Source: Desulfobacteraceae bacterium
GTDB taxonomy: Bacteria > Desulfobacterota > Desulfobacteria > Desulfobacterales > Desulfosarcinaceae
Direction of reading: 5' to 3'
DNA: 20,755 nt
NCBI GenBank assembly: GCA_027025615.1
Contig: JALVQM010000031.1
Location: forward strand, 1 to 20,755
Shown here: positions 1 to 7,375 of the stretch, piece after piece
How positions within the stretch are numbered: position 1 is the stretch's first letter
Layout of the letters: each line of letters starts with the position of its first letter
Notes under the pieces: generated by a model
What the model was told of the DNA's origin: nothing
The model's input: only the letters and a program-made list of their open reading frames with translations
Database searches by the model: none
Program-made: the position numbers and the translations under genes

Positions 1-47
1 AGAGAATTTATCCAAATTATTAAACCTTTAGCTGGCGATGGCACCAA

Positions 48-614
48 TTATGTCTGCAACAGGTTGCGGTAGCGAAAAAAGTAATCCACTCCTGACCAGA
101 CCGTAAAAACAGCTGCTCCCCAAAGAAAAAACATCCCGATTGCATGAAAATCGATGCCCATATATGAATAATGCAGCAGCAGCGGAATTATGGCTGCAAT
201 TTGAAAACCGGTCTTGTACTTACCCAGGTTGGATGCCGAAACATCCATTTTATTCTGGGCCACTATGTTGCGCAGTCCGGTTACAGCAAGCTCACGTCCA
301 ATTATTATACAAACCAGCCAGGCCGGAATCCATCCCAGGGATGTAAGCATTATAAATGTGCTTGATACCAGCAACTTGTCGGCAACAGGGTCCATGACCT
401 TGCCCAGGTTGGTAACCTTGCCCTGGCTGCGGGCAAAAAAACCGTCGAAGTAGTCGGTTATTGCAGCAGCACTGAAGACCAGGGCAGCCAAAAAAGTGGT
501 AAAACGGTTTGGCGCGAGCAACAACACCACCACCAGCGGTGTGGCCGCAACCCTGAACATTGTCAGCACGTTGGGATTCTGAAGTTTTTCTCTTATCCAG
601 GTCCTTGCTTGCAT
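48..614 (-). CDS. pgsA: CDP-diacylglycerol--glycerol-3-phosphate 3-phosphatidyltransferase
   Basis: Integral inner-membrane enzyme that makes phosphatidylglycerophosphate from CDP-diacylglycerol and glycerol-3-phosphate, the committed step to phosphatidylglycerol. From the chosen start it has 188 residues, usual for PgsA. The CDP-alcohol phosphatidyltransferase signature is complete: D57-G58-x2-A61-R62-x8-G71-x3-D75-x3-D79, whose aspartates bind the metal and nucleotide. Several hydrophobic segments flank it, and the N-terminus contains the typical N-P-N-V-L-T-x-F-R stretch. The frame can be extended to a GTG at 647, but no SD precedes it. The ATG at 614 has AGAGG five bases upstream and begins where family members begin, so I prefer it. 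It lies 55 bases after the transaldolase gene and is the last complete gene of the left-hand minus-strand series. No terminator is visible in the 47 bases before the window edge. Confidence 0.95.
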   Translation of the reverse strand: MQARTWIREKLQNPNVLTMFRVAATPLVVVLLLAPNRFTTFLAALVFSAAAITDYFDGFFARSQGKVTNLGKVMDPVADKLLVSSTFIMLTSLGWIPAWLVCIIIGRELAVTGLRNIVAQNKMDVSASNLGKYKTGFQIAAIIPLLLHYSYMGIDFHAIGMFFLWGAAVFTVWSGVDYFFRYRNLLQT

Positions 615-669
615 TTCGACCTCTTGTTTAGACTTGCTCTCCGACACACACAGCTAATTAAGGCCGGGA

Positions 670-1314
670 TCATACCTTGGACTTGTTCCAATCATCAAGA
701 AAGGCTTTAATTCCCTTGTCAGTAAGGGGATGGGCGGCCAGTTTATTAAGAACATCAAAAGGAATCGTTGCAATGTCGGCACCAATGAGGGCCGATTCCA
801 AAACATGTAAGGGATTGCGCACACTGGCCACGATTACTTCGGTGTCAAAAGCGTAGTTGCTGTAAATTTCGACAATCTGCTGCACAAGCTCCATACCCTC
901 GTGGGAAAGATCGTCCAGTCTGCCGACAAACGGGCTGACAAAACTTGCACCGGCTTTGGCTGCCATAAGAGCCTGTAACGGTGAAAAAATCAATGTCACG
1001 TTAGTCTTAATATTTTCCGCTGCCAACCGGCGTACAGCCTTCAGCCCGTCGATGGTCATGGGAATCTTGATCACTATGTTATCATGAATTTTGGCAAGCT
1101 CCCGGGCCTCTGTTATCATACCTTCGGTTTCGAGGCTGATTACCTCGGCGCTGATGGGGCCATCTACGATTGAACATATCTCGGTGATAATTTCTTTAAA
1201 ATCGCGACCCTCTTTGGCAATCAGGGAAGGGTTGGTCGTAACGCCGTCAACCATACCCATTGCGTTTGCTTCTCTGATTTGTTCAACATTGGCTGTATCG
1301 ATAAAAAATTTCAT
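670..1314 (-). CDS. tal: Transaldolase, TalC/FSA-type small subfamily
   Basis: Class I aldolase of 214 residues, the length of the short TalC/fructose-6-phosphate aldolase group. The Schiff-base lysine is K83 in V-I-K-I-P-M-T, and the N-terminal F-I-D-T-A-N and V-T-T-N-P-S blocks are typical. At the position of Tyr131 of E. coli fructose-6-phosphate aldolase (A-P-Y-V-N-R) this protein has F129 (S-P-F-V-G-R-L-D-D). By family knowledge phenylalanine there marks true transaldolases, so transfer of dihydroxyacetone between sugar phosphates in the non-oxidative pentose phosphate pathway is the better call. It is cytoplasmic. The ATG at 1314 has a strong AGGAGG SD at 1323-1328. Upstream is an 88-base gap holding two inverted repeats; downstream is pgsA. 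Confidence 0.93.
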   Translation of the reverse strand: MKFFIDTANVEQIREANAMGMVDGVTTNPSLIAKEGRDFKEIITEICSIVDGPISAEVISLETEGMITEARELAKIHDNIVIKIPMTIDGLKAVRRLAAENIKTNVTLIFSPLQALMAAKAGASFVSPFVGRLDDLSHEGMELVQQIVEIYSNYAFDTEVIVASVRNPLHVLESALIGADIATIPFDVLNKLAAHPLTDKGIKAFLDDWNKSKV

Positions 1315-1334
1315 CTATAAATCCTCCTGGAATA

Positions 1335-1352
1335 ATTAATTCAGAAATTAAT
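1335..1352. repeat. AT-rich inverted repeat upstream of the transaldolase SD
   Basis: Perfect 7-base arms (ATTAATT and AATTAAT) separated by 4 bases, ending about seven bases before the transaldolase SD. It could be a weak RNA hairpin or an operator, or simply part of an AT-rich leader. No convincing -35/-10 pair was seen around it, so a regulatory role is only a suggestion. Confidence 0.3.
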
Positions 1353-1385
1353 GGTTTGCTTAAAAACTTCCACGCCCGGCTTTTC

Positions 1386-1401
1386 CCGGATCAAAATCCG
1401 G
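1386..1401 (-). other. Small hairpin just after the YHS-protein gene
   Basis: CCGGAT and ATCCGG form a perfect 6-bp stem with a 4-base loop, starting one base after the stop codon of the YHS-type gene. No T-run follows on the minus strand, so it does not look like a classical intrinsic terminator. It might stabilise the upstream 3' end or thin out transcription into the transaldolase gene. Confidence 0.35.
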
Positions 1402-1402
1402 C

Positions 1403-1654
1403 TCAATGCTTTTCCAGGTACTTTTGTTTGCATTCCTGGCTGCAAAAATAAATCCGCCTGCCATCAATATCGGCTTTCAAGGCCTCTTCACGGGATACAT
1501 ATACTCCGCATTGTGGATCCTGGACCAGGTCGGCATCCATTTCCCGGCCGTCCCTCCCCCCCTTGTCGCCGCTGCCGCCATCCGGATTGAGCAAAGGCCG
1601 TATTGCACGCCAGGCAAAGTATCCCAATAAAAAAATCAGCAGTAACCTGATCAA
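1403..1654 (-). CDS. Small membrane-anchored YHS/TRASH-type metal-binding protein
   Basis: 83 residues. Residues 1-22 form one hydrophobic anchor, followed by a Gly/Asp/Arg-rich linker (about 24-40) and a compact C-terminal cysteine domain (about 44-83). That domain has C49 in D-P-Q-C-G-V-Y-V and C71/C75 in Y-F-C-S-Q-E-C, the layout of YHS and TRASH-like metal-binding domains (D-P-x-C-G-M then Y-F-C-S-x-x-C). Zinc, copper or iron binding near the inner membrane is inferred; the ligand cannot be read from sequence. The start is TTG at 1654, overlapping the folK stop by four bases (TTGA), with AAAGGA about ten bases upstream. Starting at the next in-frame ATG would remove the membrane segment, so TTG is preferred. 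The specific role is unknown. Confidence 0.75.
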   Translation of the reverse strand: MIRLLLIFLLGYFAWRAIRPLLNPDGGSGDKGGRDGREMDADLVQDPQCGVYVSREEALKADIDGRRIYFCSQECKQKYLEKH

Positions 1655-2160
1655 GCCGGCACCATCCTTTGTTTGCCCGGGTCCAGCTTTTCAAGAAGGT
1701 CCCGAACGGTTTCATCCAGCAGGGGATGAACGACATTTGGGTCTATATCACAAATGGGTTTCAATACAAAACGCCTTTTATGCATCCGTGGATGTGGAAC
1801 TATCAGGTCTGGAACGGAGATTATTTGGTTGCCAAAAAAAATAATATCTATATCTATAATCCGGGGGCCAAACCTGATCGAAGTTGTTTTCCTGCCCAGT
1901 TCATTCTGGATAGACCTGGTAACGACCAGCAACTGGTGAGCTGTCAGTCTAGTCTCAATCTTCAAGGCACCGTTGACAAACCACTCCTGCTCAAGGTAAT
2001 CGACCGGTTCGGTCAGGTAAAATGGACTTTTTGCCTGGATTCTTACCTCAGCATGCCGTTCAAGTCTTTCAATGGCGTTCAGGCAATTATCCTTCGGCCG
2101 CCCCAAATTGGAGCCCAGTGAAAGGTATGCGGTTTGCCAGAGTTCGGTTGAAAAATTCAT
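1651..2160 (-). CDS. folK: 2-amino-4-hydroxy-6-hydroxymethyldihydropteridine pyrophosphokinase
   Basis: Transfers pyrophosphate from ATP to 6-hydroxymethyl-7,8-dihydropterin in folate synthesis; cytoplasmic. Family blocks appear in order: Y-L-S-L-G-S-N-L-G near the N-terminus, W-F-V-N-G-A in the middle, R-F-G-P-R-I-I-D-I-D-I carrying the magnesium-binding aspartates, then V-P-H-P-R-M and R-F-V-L-K-P. The chosen ATG at 2160 gives 169 residues, close to other HPPK proteins, and lies ten bases after the dapF stop with GGA at suitable spacing. An in-frame ATG at 2187 would add nine residues and overlap dapF by 17 bases, but it has no SD. The gene is sandwiched between dapF and the YHS-protein gene with almost no gaps, so it is probably co-transcribed with them. 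Confidence 0.95.
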   Translation of the reverse strand: MNFSTELWQTAYLSLGSNLGRPKDNCLNAIERLERHAEVRIQAKSPFYLTEPVDYLEQEWFVNGALKIETRLTAHQLLVVTRSIQNELGRKTTSIRFGPRIIDIDIIFFGNQIISVPDLIVPHPRMHKRRFVLKPICDIDPNVVHPLLDETVRDLLEKLDPGKQRMVPA

Positions 2161-2170
2161 CTGTTTCCGC

Positions 2171-3004
2171 TCAATAATCCCAGGCATCAGGATGCATAAC
2201 CGCCTTGTAAATCACCCGCGCATCGCCTTCCAGAAACACGTGGTCAAAGCAGCCCTTGCCCCGGCTTTTAAAATAAACACTTAAAGTCACACCACTGGCC
2301 GTTTTCAGCCGCACCGGACTTTCCTGCTTCCCTTTGGTTGCCAATGCCAGGGCAGCCGCTACGCTGCCTGTTCCACAAGCCAGGGTTTCGTTTTCAACCC
2401 CCCTTTCATATGTGCGAATCTCCCATATCCCGTTACTGTCACAGGCTATGAAATTAACATTGGTGCCCGCCGGTTGAAAAACGTCATGGTTACGGATTAA
2501 TCTTCCAAGGTTGACCACATCAACTTCTGCCAGATTTTCTACTTCCAGCACTGCATGGGGAACACCGGTGTTTACAAACCCATATTCCAACTCTTTGCCT
2601 TCAATGTTAAGCCTGTGCCCCAACTTGACCGCTGAAGGATTAGTCATCTGGATTTTTACCCGATCCCCATCCACCTCAGCCCTGATAAGGCCGGCATCTG
2701 TTTCAAATGTCATGGAGCTTGGAGCAATTCCTTCTTGCCAGGCAAAGCGGGCTGCACATCTTGCTCCGTTACCACACATTTCCCCCCGGCTGCCGTCAGA
2801 GTTGAAAAATTGCCATCTGAAATCAGCATCCCGGCTTTTTTCTATAAGTATCAAACCGTCTGCCCCCACAGATAGCCTGCGGGCACAAACTTTTGCAGCA
2901 AAACCGGACAAGTCCCTGGTTTCAACCGCCCCGTGACGATTGTCCATCACGATAAAATCGTTTCCGGCTCCGCTCATTTTGGCAAATGAAATCTTTTCTT
3001 CCAT
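2171..3004 (-). CDS. dapF: Diaminopimelate epimerase
   Basis: Cytoplasmic, cofactor-independent epimerase converting LL- to meso-diaminopimelate for lysine and peptidoglycan. The length of 277 residues is normal. Both catalytic cysteines are present: C77 in M-C-G-N-G-A-R-C and C210 in L-A-C-G-T-G-S. The substrate-binding G-A-G-N-D-F (12-17) and the E-R-G loop (200-202) are also there. The ATG at 3004 follows the upstream lipoprotein stop by only four bases, which points to coupled translation. The lipoprotein-dapF pairing recalls the lptM(yifL)-dapF pair of enterobacteria. Confidence 0.98.
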   Translation of the reverse strand: MEEKISFAKMSGAGNDFIVMDNRHGAVETRDLSGFAAKVCARRLSVGADGLILIEKSRDADFRWQFFNSDGSRGEMCGNGARCAARFAWQEGIAPSSMTFETDAGLIRAEVDGDRVKIQMTNPSAVKLGHRLNIEGKELEYGFVNTGVPHAVLEVENLAEVDVVNLGRLIRNHDVFQPAGTNVNFIACDSNGIWEIRTYERGVENETLACGTGSVAAALALATKGKQESPVRLKTASGVTLSVYFKSRGKGCFDHVFLEGDARVIYKAVMHPDAWDY

Positions 3005-3008
3005 GAAA

Positions 3009-3467
3009 TTACTTCATCCCCGCCTTGCAGGTTATATTTTCAGAATCAGTAAACAATTCCCTGGCATCGCCCCTGGATCGTATTTTAAAAGTATAACTGA
3101 AACCTGGCTTGACAGGAATCCTGAAGCTGTATTCCTGATTTTCCCGCTTGTCTGCCCGGACTGTTCCCACTGACTGGAATATCAACGGGCAACCCAGGCA
3201 ATCCTTTCCTTCCAGCGGGCTTGCGGCCTGAAGAACCGTGAAACCGCGGATATGTTTAACAGCCCCCTCACCCACTTTCCATTTCAACAGAATCTGTTCT
3301 TCACCTGGAATACATTTCAAAAAGATCGCCGCTTGCGGAGCAAAGACCCGTGGCGGCACCGGGGGCGCCTTTTTCCCGCAACCGCCAGCTATCAGCAGCA
3401 GGACGACAGATAAAGCGCTGAGCCCAATCCATAAACGCAAGTCCCTGCAACCTTTTTCAGGAGCCAT
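3009..3467 (-). CDS. LptM-like lipoprotein with a C-terminal beta-rich extension
   Basis: From the ATG at 3467 the product has 152 residues with a lipoprotein signal: a basic start, a hydrophobic core, and the lipobox A-G-G-C with the lipidated cysteine at position 30. Directly after it comes G-K-K-A-P-P-V-P-P, the short Gly-Lys/Pro-rich motif of the LptM (YifL) lipoprotein-attachment family. Unlike enterobacterial LptM, which is under 70 residues, about 110 residues follow with alternating strands and a C-x2-C pair, suggesting a fibronectin-III-like fold (inference). The frame opens further upstream at 3515, but that start would lie 59 bases inside argH; the ATG at 3467 overlaps argH by 11 bases with AGGA close before it. 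By analogy it may sit in the outer membrane and assist LptD maturation, which is unproven here. Confidence 0.75.
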   Translation of the reverse strand: MAPEKGCRDLRLWIGLSALSVVLLLIAGGCGKKAPPVPPRVFAPQAAIFLKCIPGEEQILLKWKVGEGAVKHIRGFTVLQAASPLEGKDCLGCPLIFQSVGTVRADKRENQEYSFRIPVKPGFSYTFKIRSRGDARELFTDSENITCKAGMK

Positions 3468-4848
3468 TTTCCTGATCCAGTTGTTTCCTGGCACTGTCAA
3501 TGGCCTTTTTAACATTGTCAGTCGAAGTTCCTCCTTCGGAAAGGCGTCTTTCTATCATTTGCTCCAGGGTCAAGTAATCGAAAATATCCTCGCAAATATC
3601 GGACTCGAATTGCTGGAGCTCCTCAAGGTTTAACTGATGCAACTCCTTGTTCTTAGACACTGCGTAGCCGACAGCCTTTCCAACACAGGCATGAGCCTGG
3701 CGGAAGGGAATTCCGCGGCTGACAAGGTAGTCAGCCATATCGGTTGCATTGAGAAAACCTTCAGATGCAGCCTGGCGCATGCTCTGCTTGTTAACCGTGA
3801 TCTTCGGAAGCATCCGCCGGAACAAATGAATGCAATCCAGAAGAATCTCCACGGTTTCAAAAAGCGGCTTTTTATCTTCCTGCATGTCACGGTTATAGCT
3901 TAAAGGCAGGGCCTTCATCATGGTCAACAGGGCCACCAGGTGACCGTAAATCGTTCCTGTTTTGCCGCGGATAAGCTCACATACATCCGGGTTTTTCTTC
4001 TGGGGCATAATGCTGCTGCCGGTGGCAAATGCGTCAGCCAATTCGATAAAATTGAACTCGGTGGTTGACCAGAGAATAAACTCTTCCGCCAGCCGGCTGA
4101 AATGCATGGCACAAATTGATGCCGCCGAAACAAACTCGATAACAAAGTCCCGGTCGGAAACCGCATCCATGCTGTTTGCCGATACCTCAGGGAAATCAAG
4201 CAATTCAGCCGTGTAGCGCCGGTCGATAGGATAGGTAGTACCTGCCAGGGCTGCTGTGCCCAGGGGCATCACGTTGGTTCGCTTAAGGCTGTCACGGAAT
4301 CGCTGGCAATCCCGCCGGAACATCTCGTAGTAAGCCATCATGTGGTGAGCCAGGAGAACCGGCTGGGCTCTCTGGGTATGGGTGTAGCCCGGCATCACCG
4401 TATCCAGATGATTGGCAGCAAAATCCACGATTGTTCGTCGCAAATTGACCAGGCCATCAATCACCTGGCAAGTGGCGTCCCGCAAATACAAGCGCACATC
4501 CAGGGCCACCTGATCGTTACGGCTGCGAGCGGTGTGCAGTTTTTGGGCCACTTTGCCGATATCCTGCAACAGGCGGGCTTCGATATGCATATGGATGTCT
4601 TCCAGGCTGTCATCGAAATCAAACTTGCCATGATCCAGGTCGCGCTTTATGCGCCCCAGCCCTTCTATCAGCATATCTGCTTCCTGTTCACTGATGACAC
4701 CGGCCTTTTCCAGGGTGCGGCAATGAGCAATACTGCCCTGGATGTCATAGGGATACAGACGCTTGTCAATCTGGATTGAAGATGTAAACCTTTCGACACT
4801 GCGATCAGTTCGTTCCGAGAATCTTCCGTTCCATAACTTGTCTTTCAT
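3457..4848 (-). CDS. argH: Argininosuccinate lyase
   Basis: Last step of arginine synthesis: cleaves argininosuccinate to arginine and fumarate. 463 residues, the normal size for this fumarase/aspartase-superfamily homotetramer. Visible blocks are H-T-A-R-S-R-N-D (105-112), G-Y-T-H-T-Q-R-A-Q-P (154-163, containing the catalytic-region histidine), and the superfamily signature G-S-S-I-M-P-Q-K-K-N-P (277-287) with the catalytic serine loop. The ATG at 4848 has GAGG just upstream. It follows argG after a 90-base gap that contains a short reading frame with its own SD. Its 3' end overlaps the lipoprotein gene. Confidence 0.98.
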   Translation of the reverse strand: MKDKLWNGRFSERTDRSVERFTSSIQIDKRLYPYDIQGSIAHCRTLEKAGVISEQEADMLIEGLGRIKRDLDHGKFDFDDSLEDIHMHIEARLLQDIGKVAQKLHTARSRNDQVALDVRLYLRDATCQVIDGLVNLRRTIVDFAANHLDTVMPGYTHTQRAQPVLLAHHMMAYYEMFRRDCQRFRDSLKRTNVMPLGTAALAGTTYPIDRRYTAELLDFPEVSANSMDAVSDRDFVIEFVSAASICAMHFSRLAEEFILWSTTEFNFIELADAFATGSSIMPQKKNPDVCELIRGKTGTIYGHLVALLTMMKALPLSYNRDMQEDKKPLFETVEILLDCIHLFRRMLPKITVNKQSMRQAASEGFLNATDMADYLVSRGIPFRQAHACVGKAVGYAVSKNKELHQLNLEELQQFESDICEDIFDYLTLEQMIERRLSEGGTSTDNVKKAIDSARKQLDQENGS

Positions 4849-4854
4849 TTTACC

Positions 4855-4914
4855 TCACCGTTGCCGAATTTTTATGCTTTTCATAAGAGCAATACAAGTG
4901 ACCTGCCCGGCCAT
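4855..4914 (-). CDS. Candidate 19-codon leader peptide between argG and argH
   Basis: An ATG at 4914 with a strong SD (GGAGG, 4923-4927, spacing 8) opens a 19-residue frame that ends in TGA at 4855-4857. That stop overlaps the GAGG used by argH, so a ribosome terminating here would be placed on the argH ribosome-binding site. The peptide (M-A-G-Q-V-T-C-I-A-L-M-K-S-I-K-I-R-Q-R) matches no family I recognise. It has only two arginines, so classical arginine attenuation is unlikely. It may serve translational coupling, or be a chance frame. Confidence 0.3.
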   Translation of the reverse strand: MAGQVTCIALMKSIKIRQR

Positions 4915-4938
4915 GAACCAAACCTCCGGCTGCCGCTG

Positions 4939-6153
4939 CTATCCTGCCGATCTGGCTTCGACAAGTTTCTGGATTCTCAGGCGCAGGGCATTTAATCGAA
5001 TAAAGCCTTCGGCATCTTTGTGTGAGTATACTTCATCAGCTTCAAAGGTGGCGAAGTCTTCCCTGTAAAGAGAATAATCGGATTTGCGGCCCATCACGGT
5101 ACAATTGCCCTTGTACAATTCCATCCTTACCACCCCTGAAACCGTCTTCTGGGTTTCGTCGATCATGGCCTGCAACATTCTCCGCTCCGGTGCAAACCAG
5201 AATCCGTTGTAAATCAACTCCGCGTACTTGGGAATCAAACCGTCACGCAGATGCATAACTTCCCGGTCCAGGGTGATTGATTCCATTGCCATGTGAGCCT
5301 GCCTTAAAATAGTACCGCCCGGAGTTTCATAAACCCCCCTCGATTTCATCCCGACAAAGCGGTTTTCTACAATATCGACCCGCCCGATACCGTGTTTGCC
5401 GCCCAGACGATTGAGCTCGGCCAGCATTTCCGCCGGTGAAAGCCTGCTTCCGTTGAGAGCTACCGGATTTCCCATGGCAAACTCGATCTCCACCTCTTCA
5501 GGTTCATCAGGTGCCTGACGGGGAGAAACCGTCATGGTAAAAATATCATCCGGGGGACAAGTCCAGGGATCTTCCAGCACCCCTCCCTCATAGCTTATGT
5601 GGAGTAAATTGGCATCCGTACTATAAGGTTTGTTATGGGTTGTGGGAACCGGAATACCATGCCTGTGGGCAAAGTCCATAAGCGCCGTGCGTGAGTTGAG
5701 TTCCCACTGACGCCAGGGAGCAACTATCTTGATCTTGGGGTCGATGGCCAGGTAAGCCAGTTCAAAACGTACCTGGTCATTTCCCTTTCCGGTGGCTCCA
5801 TGGCTCACGGCATCGGCCCCTTCGGCTGAAGCTATTTCCATCTGACGCTTGGCAATCAACGGCCTTGCAATGGAGGTCCCCAGCAAATACTGACCTTCAT
5901 AAATAGCATTGGCCCTGAAAGCAGGAAAAACATAGTCCCTGACGAAATCTTCTTTCAGGTCTTCCACGTAAGCTTTCACCGCGCCGGTGCGCAAAGCGTT
6001 CTTTTCGACGTTTTCCATGGAATCAGGCTGTCCCAGGTCAGCCGAAAATGTTACAACTTCGCATTGGTAAGTCTCGATCAGCCACTTTAGAATTACCGAT
6101 GTGTCTAATCCTCCTGAATAGGCAAGTACTACTTTATTAATTTCGGTCTTCAA
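4939..6153 (-). CDS. argG: Argininosuccinate synthase
   Basis: Joins citrulline and aspartate using ATP to form argininosuccinate; cytoplasmic. 404 residues, typical of the bacterial short form. The N-type ATP pyrophosphatase P-loop A-Y-S-G-G-L-D-T-S lies at 11-19, and the conserved S-H-G-A-T-G-K-G-N-D-Q-V-R-F substrate-binding block follows. The start is TTG at 6153: AAGGAG sits seven bases upstream and no nearby ATG fits the conserved N-terminus, so the TTG start is well supported and may keep expression modest. It is 20 bases after argD. argF, often found between argD and argG in related gene clusters, is absent. Confidence 0.97.
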   Translation of the reverse strand: MKTEINKVVLAYSGGLDTSVILKWLIETYQCEVVTFSADLGQPDSMENVEKNALRTGAVKAYVEDLKEDFVRDYVFPAFRANAIYEGQYLLGTSIARPLIAKRQMEIASAEGADAVSHGATGKGNDQVRFELAYLAIDPKIKIVAPWRQWELNSRTALMDFAHRHGIPVPTTHNKPYSTDANLLHISYEGGVLEDPWTCPPDDIFTMTVSPRQAPDEPEEVEIEFAMGNPVALNGSRLSPAEMLAELNRLGGKHGIGRVDIVENRFVGMKSRGVYETPGGTILRQAHMAMESITLDREVMHLRDGLIPKYAELIYNGFWFAPERRMLQAMIDETQKTVSGVVRMELYKGNCTVMGRKSDYSLYREDFATFEADEVYSHKDAEGFIRLNALRLRIQKLVEARSAG

Positions 6154-6173
6154 TCTTATACTCCTTGTTACTG

Positions 6174-7367
6174 TCAGGTATTTAATTCTTCCAGGATCCG
6201 GTCAAGGCATTGAAGCAAAGCATCGATATCTTCTTTGTTGATCACCAATGGAGGTGCCAGTCTTAATACCTTGTCCTGGATGCAGTTTATCAAAAAACCC
6301 TTTTCACGACAGGCGTTTACCACCGCCGCACCGTCTATTGCAAGCTCAACTCCAACCAGAAGTCCCTGCCCCCGCACGTCCGTGATTGCAGAATGTCTTT
6401 TCTGTAATCGGCGCAATCCGGATTGCAAATAGGCGCCAAGTTCATTTGCTTTTTGGGACAATTTTTCTTCTTCAATAATTTTGCAAACTTCCAGGGCAAC
6501 AGATGTTACCAGCGGGGTTCCCCCAAAAGTTGTCGCATGGGAGCCGGCCCCGAAAGCTTCAGCCACCTGCTCTGTGGCCAGCATAGCCCCTATGGGCAGA
6601 CCGTTTCCAAGGGCTTTGGCAAGGGTCATTATATCAGGCTCTACTTGCGCCTGCTGATGAGCAAAGAGACTGCCGCAGCGTCCCATGCCTGTCTGTACTT
6701 CGTCAAAAATCAGCAGGCACCCGTTGTCATCGCACAGTTTCCGGACCTTCTGAAGGTATCCCGGATCGGGACACCTTACTCCTCCTTCGCCCTGGATTGG
6801 TTCAAGCATAACAGCACATGTAGATGGTGTAATAGCATTTACCAGTGCTTCGAAATCATTGAAAGGGACAAAGCGGAAACCTTCAAGCAGGGGGTCAAAA
6901 CCCTTTTTTATCTTGTCCTGGCCGGTAGCCGACATGGCAGCCATGGTACGACCATGGAATGACAGTTCCATGCTGACGATTTCATACCGCTCAGGCTGTC
7001 CCCTGTCCTTGAAGTACTTTCGGGCAAGCTTGATGGCGGCTTCGTTTGCCTCTGCTCCACTGTTGGCAAAGAATACCCGGTCGGCAAAACAGTGATCAAC
7101 GAGCCAGTCTGCCAATTCAGCCTGGGGTCCGGTATAAAACAGGTTGGATACATGCCACAATTTAGTGGCCTGGCTTTCCAGAGCGGCTACCAGGCGCTGG
7201 TTACAGTGCCCAAGGTTGCAAACTGCAATACCGGCCACAAAATCGGTATAGGGCCTGTCCTGATCGTCCCATACGGTGCAGCCCTGCCCCTTTACCAACA
7301 TCAGGGGGTAACGGGCGTAAGTTGCGGCAATCCTGCCGTCGGCCAATTCTACCAGCGATTTACTCAT
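6174..7367 (-). CDS. argD: Acetylornithine aminotransferase
   Basis: PLP-dependent class III aminotransferase making N-acetylornithine from N-acetylglutamate semialdehyde and glutamate; related enzymes also act on succinyl-diaminopimelate, which would fit dapF in the same series. Using the ATG at 7367 it has 397 residues. The cofactor-phosphate loop N-S-G-A-E-A-N-E-A is near residue 105, the pyridine-nitrogen aspartate is in I-F-D-E-V-Q-T-G-M-G-R, and the Schiff-base lysine is K251 in L-A-K-A-L-G-N-G. The frame extends four codons to a TTG at 7379 overlapping the argB stop, but the ATG has GAGGAA at ideal spacing and is preferred. The argB stop is eight bases upstream, so the genes are probably translationally linked. 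Confidence 0.96.
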   Translation of the reverse strand: MSKSLVELADGRIAATYARYPLMLVKGQGCTVWDDQDRPYTDFVAGIAVCNLGHCNQRLVAALESQATKLWHVSNLFYTGPQAELADWLVDHCFADRVFFANSGAEANEAAIKLARKYFKDRGQPERYEIVSMELSFHGRTMAAMSATGQDKIKKGFDPLLEGFRFVPFNDFEALVNAITPSTCAVMLEPIQGEGGVRCPDPGYLQKVRKLCDDNGCLLIFDEVQTGMGRCGSLFAHQQAQVEPDIMTLAKALGNGLPIGAMLATEQVAEAFGAGSHATTFGGTPLVTSVALEVCKIIEEEKLSQKANELGAYLQSGLRRLQKRHSAITDVRGQGLLVGVELAIDGAAVVNACREKGFLINCIQDKVLRLAPPLVINKEDIDALLQCLDRILEELNT

Positions 7368-7375
7368 GGTCTTCC

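Noticed and set aside
1..44. Minus-strand frame starting with GTG at 44 and open to the left edge
   Set aside because: Only 14 codons are visible, with no clear SD, so it cannot be judged. It may be a next gene or non-coding DNA after pgsA.
1663..2121. Plus-strand open frame antisense to folK
   Set aside because: A shadow of folK; the folK motifs on the minus strand are unambiguous.
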